Source: Paracholeplasma manati
GTDB lineage: Bacteria; Bacillota_I; Bacilli_A; Acholeplasmatales; UBA5453
DNA: 64,000 nucleotides
Assembly (NCBI RefSeq): GCF_025742995.1
Contig: NZ_JAOVQM010000006.1
Coordinates: 19,188 to 83,187, forward strand
Reading direction: 5' to 3'
Shown: piece after piece, positions 53,753 to 63,326 of the stretch
Layout of the letters: each line of letters opens with the position of its first letter
Numbering within the stretch: position 1 is the stretch's first letter
Notes under the pieces: generated by a model
Told to the model about the DNA's origin: nothing
The model's database searches: none
What the model saw: only the letters and a program-made list of their open reading frames with translations
Made by a program: the position numbers and the translations under genes

Positions 53753-54682
53753 TTAGTCCTCCTTCAGTGCTTTTAAGACACGGTCTAAGGTATCTTGATA
53801 CCATAAAATCGATGATTTGTCTGGTCCAGACGCGATCAAATCGATGTGTTCTTTCATATTAAGTCGTTTGATGATGAGCAATGCATTACGCATCAACACG
53901 GTCTTACCTTTCCATAAGTAAGGCATGTCTGCGTATTTATCTTTGAATGTTTTTTCCGAATCGGTGAACAAGTCCACAATCGATACCATTTCTTTACCTG
54001 AGAGTTCGAATTCTGGGTGGGTTTGTTTCACGATTTGGATGTTTTTTGGACAGACCATTTGACAGATATCACAGCCAAATAAACTGTAGTTCGCATCCAT
54101 CTCAACATCCGTGAGGATGCGTTTGGATTGGTTGTAATGGCTCATGCATAAGTCCATGCGATAGCCTTGTTCGGACAAGGCGTTGGTTGGACAAGCATCG
54201 ATGCATTTACGACAGGTACCACAATCATCATGGACAGTCAGTTTTAGTTCTGATTCAATTTCGATGTTCAGAAACACAAGCCCCAAAAAGAAATATGAAC
54301 CATACATTTCATTGATAATCAATTGGTTCTTTCCAAAGAAACCCAAACCAGCCAAGGTCGCTGCTAAACGTTCATCGTGGTTATGGTTATCGACACCCAA
54401 TTTGTACTCAATACCTAAATCATTCAATACAGACATCATTCGGTCTTTTAAAACCAAGTGGTAGTCTTTTCCAAAGGTATAAAAGGAAGGTACTAAGTGT
54501 GTATGTGTGTGTTTGAGGGTCCTTTTGGGGTAACTTAACCCCAAAACAACCATCGTCGGGTACGTCTCATGGATGACGTTTTTACCCATTTGACGGGCTG
54601 CTTCTAAGTAATCTTTGGTGCGAATGATCCCCACCAAATCGAATTTAGATTGAAAAATTGTCCAGAGGTTCTTCGTGTTCAT
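53753..54682 (-). CDS. queG: Epoxyqueuosine reductase
   Basis: The 309-residue protein has the cobalamin-binding N-terminal part (DERLAATLAGLGFFGKNQLIIN) and two 4Fe-4S motifs (CGTCRKCIDACPTNAL near 160-175 and FGCDICQMVCPKN near 205). QueG reduces epoxyqueuosine in tRNA to queuosine with B12. The length is shorter than E. coli QueG (about 380), since the C-terminal HEAT repeats are missing, as in many Firmicutes. The start overlaps the MATE gene end by 38 bases, so the genes may be coupled. Confidence 0.9.
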   Translation of the reverse strand: MNTKNLWTIFQSKFDLVGIIRTKDYLEAARQMGKNVIHETYPTMVVLGLSYPKRTLKHTHTHLVPSFYTFGKDYHLVLKDRMMSVLNDLGIEYKLGVDNHNHDERLAATLAGLGFFGKNQLIINEMYGSYFFLGLVFLNIEIESELKLTVHDDCGTCRKCIDACPTNALSEQGYRMDLCMSHYNQSKRILTDVEMDANYSLFGCDICQMVCPKNIQIVKQTHPEFELSGKEMVSIVDLFTDSEKTFKDKYADMPYLWKGKTVLMRNALLIIKRLNMKEHIDLIASGPDKSSILWYQDTLDRVLKALKED

Positions 54683-56057
54683 CGATGAATACCTTTCGTT
54701 GGAATTTCACCTTTCGATAGAGATATGAACCCATAAATAATATAGTTAAGTTGGAAATAACCATGGCATACCAAATGCCTGCATAACCAACATCGGTGGC
54801 GTATTTAAAGAATAAAACGAGCGGTACTCGTAATATCCATAAGCGTGTAAACGTCATGAATAACGCATATTTATTGTTACCAGACCCATTGAATACCGAT
54901 AGATGGGTTTGGAAGATGGCCATCAACGGCTGTGTCCCTAAAATCCAAATTGAATATTCAACGGTGACCGCGACAATCGAACCATTTTTAGGTCCAACAA
55001 TGAATTCGGCGATGGGTTTTGCGAAAGGGATGATGATGAGTACCCCAATCACCATGATAATGACGCTGAGGTTTCTCGCCATTTGATACGATTTTTTCGC
55101 TCGATCAGGGTTATTCGCCCCAATGTTTTGACCGATATAAGCCGTAACCACTGAACCAATCGCCATGACTGGGTTTAATAATAAGGATGATATGCGATTC
55201 CCCGTTGAAAACCCTGACGATACCACATCCCCATAGCTGAGAATCATCGCTTGAATGACGGCGAATCCCAAGGAAGAGAATGCTTGTGCGGTCGCTGATG
55301 GCAGCGCGAATTTGGATATTTCTTTGATGATGTGTCCATCAAAGCCAAGGTCACCCACTTCAATTCTAGGGTGATCATTTGAAAAAAACAAATCATATAC
55401 TGCAAACGGTACGATGATGGCTTGACCGATCAAAGTGGATAAACCAGCCCCAGCAATCCCCATATGAAATACCGATATGAACAACCAAGTTAAAAACATG
55501 TTGATGAGGATGCTTGCGAAAGAGAGTATCACAGGAGAGAAGGTGTCGCCACTCGCTTGACGGATGGCTTGATACGCTAAGAATATATAAACAAAGGTAA
55601 ACTCCATCGATCGGTATCTAAAATAAGTCACGGCGTAGTCAAAAGTTAGCCCTTGTGCCCCCATCATTCTCGCGATCAAAGGTGCACCCAAGAATAGTAT
55701 CGCGTTGACAATGATCCCTAGGACCACCGAATAAGTTAATAGTTTGGCTGCATAGGTTTTGGCTGTTCTTTCTTTACCAGAACCCAAATATTGACTGATG
55801 ATCCCTACCCCTGCAATCCCCAACCCAATCCCCAACGCATTGAAAATATTATAGATTGGCCAGTGGATATTGATGGCCGCGAGGGTAGATGCGATGGCAT
55901 CTTCAGTACCGTCCATACGGGCTAAAAAAAAGGAATCGACGATATCATGGAGCGATTTCAGTAAATTCACAAAGAATAAAGGTAACGCCATTACGACGAT
56001 GCCCTTCATGATGTTTTTATCTTCAAGTATTAAATACTTACGTGTGCGCTGACCCAT
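54645..56057 (-). CDS. MATE-family multidrug/toxin efflux transporter
   Basis: The 470-residue protein has 12 membrane segments with two similar halves. Typical MATE features include PLFFVNLLKSLHDIVDSFFLARM at the start, GLGIAGVGIISQYLG, and the second-half FSTGNRISSLLLNPVMAIGSVVTAYIGQNIGA. It exports organic cations or toxins in exchange for Na+ or H+. The substrate cannot be deduced. A strong promoter lies upstream, heading the MATE-queG-trmL-pcp-trhA operon. AAAGGG precedes the ATG. Confidence 0.9.
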   Translation of the reverse strand: MGQRTRKYLILEDKNIMKGIVVMALPLFFVNLLKSLHDIVDSFFLARMDGTEDAIASTLAAINIHWPIYNIFNALGIGLGIAGVGIISQYLGSGKERTAKTYAAKLLTYSVVLGIIVNAILFLGAPLIARMMGAQGLTFDYAVTYFRYRSMEFTFVYIFLAYQAIRQASGDTFSPVILSFASILINMFLTWLFISVFHMGIAGAGLSTLIGQAIIVPFAVYDLFFSNDHPRIEVGDLGFDGHIIKEISKFALPSATAQAFSSLGFAVIQAMILSYGDVVSSGFSTGNRISSLLLNPVMAIGSVVTAYIGQNIGANNPDRAKKSYQMARNLSVIIMVIGVLIIIPFAKPIAEFIVGPKNGSIVAVTVEYSIWILGTQPLMAIFQTHLSVFNGSGNNKYALFMTFTRLWILRVPLVLFFKYATDVGYAGIWYAMVISNLTILFMGSYLYRKVKFQRKVFIDEHEEPLDNFSI

Positions 56058-56083
56058 GCTATAACCCTTTCAATAACGCATCT

Positions 56084-56112
56084 ATTATAACGTAATCCAG
56101 GGCCTTTTGCAA
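56084..56112 (-). promoter_or_regulatory. Promoter of the MATE-queG-trmL operon
   Basis: On the minus strand TTGCAA (56107-56112) and TATAAT (56084-56089) are 17 bp apart, 27 bases upstream of the MATE start. Confidence 0.75.
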
Positions 56113-56250
56113 TCATATATACAATATATGGTCTTTCTCATAATTTGTCTAAAATGGCGTATTTTCGGCCTTTTCGTCTATCATGATGAACAATTCGAAA
56201 GTTTCCAATCAATCTCTTTTGAATGCCTTTTATTATCTAAAAATATAGGG

Positions 56251-56256
56251 TATAAT
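56251..56256 (+). promoter_or_regulatory. Likely -10 box of the GH105 gene
   Basis: TATAAT follows a GGG and lies 26 bases before the start codon. No good -35 box is visible (TTTTAT at 17 bp), so activation by a regulator or a weak promoter is likely. Confidence 0.45.
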
Positions 56257-56281
56257 TGGGTTGACTTTAGGAGGATACCCC

Positions 56282-57415
56282 ATGGAATTGATCGATCGTT
56301 ATATCCAAAAATTAATGTCGGGTTCAACCCCAGATAAACCCCTTTGGAACATTGAAGCCATCCATCAAGGTAAAGCAGCTGCTTGGAATTATGTTGACGG
56401 TTGTATGATGACGGCTTTATTATCTCTTTATGACCAAACACAAGACCCAAAATATTATGACTTTGTCAAAAAATTCATCGATCATTATGTATCTAATGAT
56501 GGTTCCATGCTTGGGTATGACATGAAAACATTCAACTTGGATGATATATGTGAATCCCGTGTTTTGTTTGATTTATATGCGAAAACCCAAGATGAGAAAT
56601 ACAAAAAAGCCATTGATTTAACTTATACACATGTCCTTAGACAACCCCGTACGAAGGAGGGGTCATTCTGGCATAAATTCATCTACCCACAACAAGTATG
56701 GTTAGACGGTTTATTCATGTCACAACCCTTTTACACCCGCTATGAGACGGTATTCAATCAAGAAAAGAATTACGCTGACATCGTGAATCATTTTAAAGTG
56801 GTCAGATCTCACATGTTCAATGAAGATAAAAAGCTCTATTACCACGGTTATGACGCTTCTAAAACCGTCTTTTGGGCAGACAAAAAAACCGGGTTATCGA
56901 AAAACTTTTGGTTGCGTGCTACCGGTTGGTATGTCGTCGCGTTGGTCGATGTGATCGGGTACTTAAATCCAAACTATAAAGAAAGACAATCGTTCTTCTT
57001 CCCACTCTTAAAAGAATGTGTCGATGGCCTTTTACAATACCAGGACAAAACATCCAATCTATTTTACCAAGTGATTGATCGAAGCGATGTTCAAGGTAAT
57101 TACCTCGAATCTTCCGGTTCTTCCTTACTGGCATACGCCATTTTAAAGGGGGTCCGTTTAGGGGCACTCGATGCTTCTTATCAAGCGATTGGTTTAGGTA
57201 TCTTTGACGGTCTTGTAAAAACATACATTTCTGAAGAAAATGGCGATTTGAACATGGATGGCATTTGCTTAGTCGCTGGGCTAGGTCCTGACCATAATAC
57301 AAGACGCAATGGTACTGTAGAATACTACTTATCTGAACCCATCGTATCGAATGATGCGAAAGGCGTTGGGCCATTCATTTTGGCATACACCGAAGTTAAA
57401 AAAATCAAAAACTAG
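56282..57415 (+). CDS. GH105 unsaturated glucuronyl/rhamnogalacturonyl hydrolase
   Basis: The start at 56282 is chosen because TAGGAGG lies before it; the longer frame starts with TTG. The 377-residue protein has an (alpha/alpha)6 barrel with WLDGLFMSQPF, where the Asp near 141 matches the catalytic Asp143 of YteR, and LRATGWYVVAL. GH105 enzymes hydrate and cleave the unsaturated uronic acid at the end of oligosaccharides made by polysaccharide lyases. It is cytoplasmic and without a lyase gene nearby, so the substrate source is unknown. Its stop codon lies inside the shared terminator palindrome. Confidence 0.87.
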   Translation: MELIDRYIQKLMSGSTPDKPLWNIEAIHQGKAAAWNYVDGCMMTALLSLYDQTQDPKYYDFVKKFIDHYVSNDGSMLGYDMKTFNLDDICESRVLFDLYAKTQDEKYKKAIDLTYTHVLRQPRTKEGSFWHKFIYPQQVWLDGLFMSQPFYTRYETVFNQEKNYADIVNHFKVVRSHMFNEDKKLYYHGYDASKTVFWADKKTGLSKNFWLRATGWYVVALVDVIGYLNPNYKERQSFFFPLLKECVDGLLQYQDKTSNLFYQVIDRSDVQGNYLESSGSSLLAYAILKGVRLGALDASYQAIGLGIFDGLVKTYISEENGDLNMDGICLVAGLGPDHNTRRNGTVEYYLSEPIVSNDAKGVGPFILAYTEVKKIKN

Positions 57416-57430
57416 CCGCGGCTAGTTTTT
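57407..57430. terminator. Bidirectional terminator shared by two convergent genes
   Basis: AAAAACTAGCC-GC-GGCTAGTTTTT is a near-perfect palindrome with A and T runs on the two sides. The TAG stop codons of the GH105 gene and the HAAS gene both lie inside its arms, only 6 bases apart. Confidence 0.9.
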
Positions 57431-58414
57431 TTGTTTAGGTAATCCTTTTTTGGGATGATAAATTTTGTACCAAGTGACTATCAGTTCAATGGTGGTAATG
57501 ATCCATACCATAGAGATAATCCCTTTGACTGCTAAATCTAAATGATAGGCAAAATCAATATTAAAGGCTGTTGATACCGATTGAACAAACAACGGATTGA
57601 ACGTGTTCATTCTGGTAAATACGATGGACATAATGACCAGACTAGTGAGTTCCAATGCTGTATAAAAAATGCCCAAGACTTTGGTAAAGCCACCTTCTTT
57701 AAACTGAAAAACTTTGATGATGACGGTTAAAACCAAATACGCAATGAACCACGGGACAAATAGATTAGCAACCCATGCGTTGAGTACAGAGCCTGTATAA
57801 ATCCAAGTGACTTCATCCCAAATCGCGTTGATATTTACATAATTAGTCAACAACACATGGATGAATATGTATCCAAAAATAACCGCAAATACACTTTCTA
57901 TAATCATTTCAACACGTAGGTTCTTTTTGGATTCAACTTTTGGGATTTTAGGCAAACTTTCCACTCTGAATGGTGGGTTCACTTTCTTTCTGTATAATTC
58001 GATACCTGCAAATATCAATGTAGTCACTGCAAACCCATTAAAACCAGCGGAAATGACCGAACCAAATAGGGTTTCAAATACACCCTCAAGGATAGCAATA
58101 CCCGTAGCCGTAACGGCCTCAATGATACCAATCGCGAACGAAATGCCCACAAATACTGCAACCACAATCACCAATACATGCTTATAATCGTCAAAGAGTT
58201 CTGGGGAAATCAAATAGCGTGGTTCTTTGTAGTTCATCGCCATTTTCGCTGGAGATCCTAAGGTAGTTAACACGGTTTTGATGTTTTCAGTGCTTTGATC
58301 TTCACCAAGCATATCATAAATATTTGCTTCTAATTCTTTCGAGATGTCTTCACGTTGTTTTTCATCTAAACGCTTAGTAACATCATAAATATACCTTTCA
58401 ATATAATCGTTCAT
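57422..58414 (-). CDS. HAAS-domain multi-spanning membrane protein
   Basis: Residues 1-65 form the HAAS helical domain (IERYIYDVTKRLDEKQREDISKELEANI and LGSPAKMAMNY), found in proteins paired with PadR regulators. The remaining part has about six membrane segments from 78 on. The gene lies 10 bases after padR on the same strand, the usual operon order. These proteins are thought to pass membrane signals to the PadR partner or to transport systems, but the function is not established. AAGGAGGACACT precedes the ATG. Confidence 0.8.
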   Translation of the reverse strand: MNDYIERYIYDVTKRLDEKQREDISKELEANIYDMLGEDQSTENIKTVLTTLGSPAKMAMNYKEPRYLISPELFDDYKHVLVIVVAVFVGISFAIGIIEAVTATGIAILEGVFETLFGSVISAGFNGFAVTTLIFAGIELYRKKVNPPFRVESLPKIPKVESKKNLRVEMIIESVFAVIFGYIFIHVLLTNYVNINAIWDEVTWIYTGSVLNAWVANLFVPWFIAYLVLTVIIKVFQFKEGGFTKVLGIFYTALELTSLVIMSIVFTRMNTFNPLFVQSVSTAFNIDFAYHLDLAVKGIISMVWIITTIELIVTWYKIYHPKKGLPKQKN

Positions 58415-58424
58415 AGTGTCCTCC

Positions 58425-58748
58425 TTATAACAAACTACTGAAGTGTTTGGTCATGTCGCGATAAACCTCGATCAGTTTATCCAATGCTGCTTGTCCATCT
58501 GTCGACAATTCATAGTATTTTCGCGGTCGAGATTCTTGGGTATCCCAATTCGATACCAACAACCCTTGGGTTTCCAATCTTCTCAACATCGGGTATAACG
58601 TCCCCGCTTCAATGTACACATGCTTCTCTTCTAATGCTTGTAGTAGAGAATAGCCATATTGTTTTTCTTTAAGTAGAGACAACACCGCTAAGGTTTGTGT
58701 CCCTCGTCTTAATTCAATTTCGAGATTATTTAGGATGGTTTGATCCAC
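58425..58748 (-). CDS. PadR-family transcriptional regulator
   Basis: The gene starts with GTG, supported by GAGGTGAGAAC before it, and encodes 107 residues. The winged helix of PadR (TLAVLSLLKEKQYGYSLLQALEEKHVYIEAGTLYPMLRRLETQGLLVSNW) is followed by a short dimerising helix, the small PadR-s2 type. It represses its own operon, as shown by a perfect palindrome between the promoter boxes. Ligand unknown. Confidence 0.92.
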   Translation of the reverse strand: MDQTILNNLEIELRRGTQTLAVLSLLKEKQYGYSLLQALEEKHVYIEAGTLYPMLRRLETQGLLVSNWDTQESRPRKYYELSTDGQAALDKLIEVYRDMTKHFSSLL

Positions 58749-58767
58749 GTTCTCACCTCACACCAAT

Positions 58768-58797
58768 ATAATACTGTATGTCATACACTATTGTCAA
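58768..58797 (-). promoter_or_regulatory. padR promoter with embedded operator
   Basis: On the minus strand TTGACA (58792-58797) and TATTAT (58768-58773) are 18 bp apart. The spacer holds TGTATG-A-CATACA (58775-58787), a perfect palindrome similar to PadR sites, so binding would exclude polymerase. Confidence 0.75.
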
Positions 58798-58816
58798 GCG
58801 TATAATAATAAAAAAT

Positions 58817-58834
58817 AACCACCTTTCGGTGATT
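58817..58834 (-). terminator. Terminator of pncB
   Basis: AATCACC-GAAA-GGTGGTT with a GNRA loop, followed by ATTTTTTATT on the minus strand. Confidence 0.75.
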
Positions 58835-58867
58835 ACTTATAGTAATAATTTTTTATCAAAAGGGTTT

Positions 58868-60304
58868 TTAAGCCTTTTTAGAGTATTGTTCAATGAGTTG
58901 TTGTTTCAATTTCCACAAATCTTGTGAAAGGTCCACATAGTATGGATGTGGGTTTTCAAAACGTTTGACTTCATCCCAAAGCGTCGCCATTTGAGCTTGG
59001 TGGAATGCACGAATGTCTTTTAATAGTGGTTTCTTATAGACCAATTTACCTTGGATAAAGATGGGTTCTAATAAACTTTCTACTCTAAAGTTCTTGACTT
59101 GTTTTTGTTTCCATGGGAAATTCGGGTCAAATAACAAGAAGGGTTTGGTGTCATCGATGGTTTCATGATCCAAGGTCACGACATCCGCGATGGCATTGTT
59201 TGTGGTTTTATCAAACAAGCGGAATAATTTTTTGACCCCAGGGTTGGTGGTCTTAACCACATTGTCTGAAAGTTTCATTTTGGGTACCCATTGCCCATTT
59301 TCTTTTAAAGCCGATAACTTATACACCCCACCAAAAACCGAATCACTCTTTGAGGTAATCAAACGTTCACCGACACCAAAAGCGTCGATTTGTGCCCCTT
59401 GTTCAACCAATTCGCGAATCAGATACTCATCTAATGAGTTTGAAACGGTAATTTTGGTATTGGTTAAGCCAGCAGCATCTAACAGTTCTCGGCTCTTCTT
59501 CGATAGATAGGTTAAGTCTCCACTATCGATACGGATGCCCTTTAAGGTATATCCGTTGGGTTTGAGGTAATCTTGATAGACTTTAATCGCATTAGGGACA
59601 CCTGAACCTAATGTACTATAGGTATCCACTAGAAATACTGAATCTTTTGGATAAGTTTTTGCATAAGCTAAGAAGGCATCGTATTCACTGTCAAAGCTTT
59701 GAACATAGGCATGAGCCATGGTACCAATCGCAGGGATTTGAAAGTCACGGTCTGTGATGGTATTCGAACTACCTACCGCGCCTGCGATATAGGCAGCGCG
59801 TGCCCCGAAGGTCGCAGCGTCGTAGCCTTGAGCACGTCTAGAACCAAATTCCAATACAGCTCTACCCTTCGCTGCAGCAACAATACGTGCGGTTTTGGTC
59901 GCGATCAAGCTTTGATGGTTGATGGTTAACAACAACATGGTTTCAATCAGTTGACACTCAATGATGGGCCCTTGAACCGTCAAAACCGGTTCATTGGGAA
60001 ATATTGGGGTCCCCTCTTTGATGGCGTACACACTGGACGTGAACTTGAAGTCCTTTAAATAGTTTAAAAAGCCTTCGGAAAATAGATTTCTACCGCGTAG
60101 ATAATCGATGTCCTTTTGGGTAAAACTGAGTTCTTGGATATATTGGATGGCTTGTTCCAAACCTGCCATCACCGCGTAGCCACCTTCATCAGGGACAGAA
60201 CGGAAAAACAGGTCAAATACCGCTTCTTCGTTTTTGTTGTGTTCGAAGTAGCTATTGGCCATGGTCAATTCATAAAAATCAATCAACATTGATAAGTTTC
60301 TCAT
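58868..60304 (-). CDS. pncB: Nicotinate phosphoribosyltransferase
   Basis: The 478-residue protein matches the long Gram-positive PncB type, with FYELTMANSYFE near the N-terminus, EFGSRRAQGYDAA near 150, and the catalytic His in GTMAHAYVQSF near 197. RIDSGDL near 252 contributes to the phosphoribosyl site. It makes nicotinate mononucleotide from nicotinate, PRPP and ATP in NAD salvage. The gene stands alone, with GGAGGT before the ATG. Confidence 0.95.
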   Translation of the reverse strand: MRNLSMLIDFYELTMANSYFEHNKNEEAVFDLFFRSVPDEGGYAVMAGLEQAIQYIQELSFTQKDIDYLRGRNLFSEGFLNYLKDFKFTSSVYAIKEGTPIFPNEPVLTVQGPIIECQLIETMLLLTINHQSLIATKTARIVAAAKGRAVLEFGSRRAQGYDAATFGARAAYIAGAVGSSNTITDRDFQIPAIGTMAHAYVQSFDSEYDAFLAYAKTYPKDSVFLVDTYSTLGSGVPNAIKVYQDYLKPNGYTLKGIRIDSGDLTYLSKKSRELLDAAGLTNTKITVSNSLDEYLIRELVEQGAQIDAFGVGERLITSKSDSVFGGVYKLSALKENGQWVPKMKLSDNVVKTTNPGVKKLFRLFDKTTNNAIADVVTLDHETIDDTKPFLLFDPNFPWKQKQVKNFRVESLLEPIFIQGKLVYKKPLLKDIRAFHQAQMATLWDEVKRFENPHPYYVDLSQDLWKLKQQLIEQYSKKA

Positions 60305-60371
60305 ACATACCTCCGTGCGTTATTCATTATACCAAATATAAACCTTATTGTGAGATGTTTGAGGCAAAAAA

Positions 60372-60388
60372 AAGTGCTTTCGCACTCA
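60372..60388 (-). terminator. Terminator of the FrnE-like gene
   Basis: GAGTGC-GAAA-GCACTT followed by a run of eight T on the minus strand. The stop codon of the gene lies in the left arm. Confidence 0.85.
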
Positions 60389-61081
60389 TTTTTTCACTTT
60401 ACGTTCACAATGTTCACCCACACAATAGCTCGTCTTGATGGGTTTTTTCGGCCTAGTTTCAAAATACAGTTCCTCTAACATATCATAAAAATACAATTCA
60501 TCCTGCGCCCCAGAAATGCTGTATTTTCGATTGAGTACGAAGAATGGGACCCCTTTGAGTCCAAACTTGGTTGACAAGTCAATGTCTTCTTTGATCAAAT
60601 CCAAACTGGTATTGGATAAATATATTTCACTGATTTTGATGGGGTCTAGAAAAGGTGTCGCTAACTCGGTTAACACCTCTAAGGATGAGATGTCCAAGTG
60701 TTTGACGAATTGCGCATCAAATACCCGATTGACAAACTCAATTTGATCTTTTGAATTGAGCTGTTTCATGATTTTATGTGCACACAAAGTATTTCTTGGG
60801 GTTATTTTAGAAAAATCTAACAATACCCCTTCATCAAAAGCCATGGTTTCAATCCCAGCATTGAGTTGTTGGGCTTGTTCCATCGAGATGTCTTTATGTT
60901 TGGCTAGCCAAGCGTGGCCATTCAATTGTTCTTGGTTGTTATCGTTAGGTGACAATAAATAACTTCGGAAGATGATATGCACATCTTGTTTGTGTTTAAA
61001 TCGCGCCAACGCTTTAAAAAACCGTATTTTACCTAAGTAACAAAACGGACAGGTAAAATCAATCCAAATTTCTAATTCCAT
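60386..61081 (-). CDS. FrnE/DsbA-family thioredoxin-fold oxidoreductase
   Basis: The start at 61081 follows GGAGGGATAACCCC; 17 upstream residues in the open frame are dropped. The 231-residue protein has the redox motif CPFC at 11-14, an inserted helical domain, and cis-Pro loop GVPFF near 173, which fits the FrnE subgroup (DsbA-like, also called 2-hydroxychromene-2-carboxylate isomerase-like). No signal peptide, so it acts in the cytoplasm, perhaps in oxidative stress defence. A CxxxxC pair is at the C-terminus (YCVGEHCERK). Confidence 0.85.
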   Translation of the reverse strand: MELEIWIDFTCPFCYLGKIRFFKALARFKHKQDVHIIFRSYLLSPNDNNQEQLNGHAWLAKHKDISMEQAQQLNAGIETMAFDEGVLLDFSKITPRNTLCAHKIMKQLNSKDQIEFVNRVFDAQFVKHLDISSLEVLTELATPFLDPIKISEIYLSNTSLDLIKEDIDLSTKFGLKGVPFFVLNRKYSISGAQDELYFYDMLEELYFETRPKKPIKTSYCVGEHCERKVKK

Positions 61082-61160
61082 GGGGTTATCCCTCCATAAG
61101 ACCATTATAGATGGTTTGGTTAAAAATCTCAAAAGATATACCCAATATATGGTTTTTTAG

Positions 61161-61166
61161 TATAAT
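61161..61166 (+). promoter_or_regulatory. -10 box of the cls gene
   Basis: TATAAT lies 18 bases before the start codon, after a TTTTTTAG stretch. No clear -35 box is seen. AGAGGTG follows as the ribosome site. Confidence 0.45.
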
Positions 61167-61183
61167 GGAGTAGAGGTGTTCTT

Positions 61184-62695
61184 ATGACACGATTCTTACG
61201 CTTCATCACACACCGTATCACCATCATCGGTATATTGATTTTAATTCAACTATTCGTATTTGGATGGTTGATCTTATCTGCTTCTAAATACAGTCAGTGG
61301 GTAGTCTATAGCCTCGAGGTACTTTCATTCATCGTGGTGTTTTTCGTGCTGGTTTCCGAAGAACCCTTGGTTTATAAGATTGCGTGGATCATCCCCATAT
61401 TGATTGTTCCCATATTTGGTGGCTTCTTCTACATCTTGTTTAAAAACCACAATTTAACCAAACGAACGACCCGCGTGATGTCCATCATCGATGCGCATCG
61501 CGTCGAATCTTTAAAGTCTTTCCAACAAAACATCGATGTAGACGATATTCACGTTCAAAAAATCATTCATCTATTAGAAAGTGATCATTGGCCGGTTTTT
61601 AATGAGACTGCATCGACATTTATACCTACCGGTGAAGCGAAATTCAATTACCTTATTGAACTCTTTAAATCAGCGAAAAAGTCGATTTATATCGAATATT
61701 TCATCATCAACACAGGACAAGCTTTCGATCAAATATTTCCAATCCTTAAACAAAAAGCCAGCGAAGGGGTCGATGTTCGAATCATTTACGATGATTTTGG
61801 TTCATCGATGAATTTACCCAACGACTTCGATAAAAGGCTCATTCAGGCAGGCATTCAAGTTTATAATTTCAATCCGGTTAGGCCCCGTTTAAACTTATCG
61901 ATGAACTACCGTGATCATCGTAAAATCGTGATTGTCGATAATGAAAAAGCGATCACCGGTGGGATGAACCTAGCCGATGAGTATTTCAATGTCATCCAAC
62001 GTTTTGGACAGTGGAAAGACGCTTCTATTTTAATCGAAGGTAAAGCGGTCGTATCGCTCACGCGAATCTTTTTAATGAACTGGGAAAACAAAACGAAACA
62101 GTTTGAACCCAACTTATCATCACCCGTTCAAACCAGACCTACGGATGGATTGGTTATTCCGTTTTCTGACAGCCCACTTGACCGTAATCTCATCACAAAA
62201 CATACCTATATGTTGATGATTCAATCCGCCAAAAAGCGAATCATCATCACAACCCCTTATTTTGTGATAGACCAAGAACTTCAAACCGCGTTATACCTAC
62301 AAGCCACCTCTGGCATTGACATTGATTTAATCGTGCCTGGGATTCCAGATAAGAAATATGTCGCCGTGGTTTCCGAATTCTACTATAAGCAATTGATACA
62401 ATTTCCAAATGTCCGAATCCATAAATTTAAAGAAGGATTCATCCATTCTAAAATTTTATATATCGATGACCAACACGCGACCGTTGGTACGACCAACTTT
62501 GACTTTAGAAGCTTGTATCTGCATTTTGAAAATACCGTTTGGATTTACCGCACCACCGCTTTAAAAGACATTAAATCCTACTTAGAAGACGCCATGTTGT
62601 CCTCAAACATGCTCACCTTAAATGAACTGAAGAAACACAATCTGTTCTACCGCTTGTATCAACAAGCATTGGTGGGATTCTCGCACCTCTTATAA
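61184..62695 (+). CDS. cls: Cardiolipin synthase
   Basis: The 503-residue protein has two N-terminal membrane segments (about 10-32 and 38-58), a third near 65-85 and two phospholipase-D domains. Their HxKxxxxD motifs are seen near 243 (DHRKIVIVDN) and 420 (FIHSKILYIDD). It joins two phosphatidylglycerol molecules, releasing glycerol, to make cardiolipin in the membrane. A pgpA-like gene at the other end of the window supplies a precursor step. It is a single-gene unit. Confidence 0.93.
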   Translation: MTRFLRFITHRITIIGILILIQLFVFGWLILSASKYSQWVVYSLEVLSFIVVFFVLVSEEPLVYKIAWIIPILIVPIFGGFFYILFKNHNLTKRTTRVMSIIDAHRVESLKSFQQNIDVDDIHVQKIIHLLESDHWPVFNETASTFIPTGEAKFNYLIELFKSAKKSIYIEYFIINTGQAFDQIFPILKQKASEGVDVRIIYDDFGSSMNLPNDFDKRLIQAGIQVYNFNPVRPRLNLSMNYRDHRKIVIVDNEKAITGGMNLADEYFNVIQRFGQWKDASILIEGKAVVSLTRIFLMNWENKTKQFEPNLSSPVQTRPTDGLVIPFSDSPLDRNLITKHTYMLMIQSAKKRIIITTPYFVIDQELQTALYLQATSGIDIDLIVPGIPDKKYVAVVSEFYYKQLIQFPNVRIHKFKEGFIHSKILYIDDQHATVGTTNFDFRSLYLHFENTVWIYRTTALKDIKSYLEDAMLSSNMLTLNELKKHNLFYRLYQQALVGFSHLL

Positions 62696-62781
62696 TCCAT
62701 CTCGTTTTCAATAAGATGTCTTGTCATTCAAATGACGATATCTAAACACAATTTATATGTTATAATAATCATGGTGATATT

Positions 62782-63324
62782 ATGAATGAACTCAACGAAT
62801 TATTGGCCCTCTTACAAGTATTTAAGACACCAGCCTATGATAAACTACCTGAAATCGACCTTTACATGGATCAAGTACTGACCTATATCAAAAAGCACTT
62901 ACCCCCATTTAAAGAATCCGATAAGGACATCTTAACTGCCTCGATGATCAACAACTATGTCAAAGACAATGTGATTAAGAATCCAGTCGATAAGAAATAC
63001 GATAAGGAAGCCATCGCTTCTTTAATCATGGTTGCGAACCTAAAACGTGTGCTGCCAATTCAAGACATTAAAACCATTCTATCGAGTCCAAATGACATCG
63101 AAAAACTCTACAGTGTTTATCAAAAAAACCTCGACGCAGTCAATCAATCGATGCTCAACATGGAAAAAGCACTAACCGCTGAAGACGAATTGACAAAGAT
63201 TGCATTAGAACTCGCGATTGACGCATCCGTCAAAGCATATTTCGCTCATATGATGCTCAGCAAAGATACCGAACACAGTAAAGAAAAGAAAAAGAAAGAC
63301 AAAGAAAAGAACACTCAAGAATAA
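62782..63324 (+). CDS. DUF1836-domain protein
   Basis: The 180-residue protein has the DUF1836 pattern (LTASMINNYVKDNVIKNPVDKKYDKEAIASLIMVANLKRVLPIQDI near 50-100), which looks like a MerR-type winged helix. The tail is helical and very Lys-rich (KEKKKKDKEKN), with no signal peptide. Function is not known; a DNA-binding role is plausible. A TATAAT box is at about 62761-62766 and GGTGAT before the ATG. Confidence 0.7.
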   Translation: MNELNELLALLQVFKTPAYDKLPEIDLYMDQVLTYIKKHLPPFKESDKDILTASMINNYVKDNVIKNPVDKKYDKEAIASLIMVANLKRVLPIQDIKTILSSPNDIEKLYSVYQKNLDAVNQSMLNMEKALTAEDELTKIALELAIDASVKAYFAHMMLSKDTEHSKEKKKKDKEKNTQE

Positions 63325-63326
63325 AC

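Noticed and set aside
56919..57374. Minus-strand open frame of 151 codons antisense to the GH105 gene
   Set aside because: The product is low-complexity in style and there is no start signal; GH105 on the plus strand has clear family motifs.
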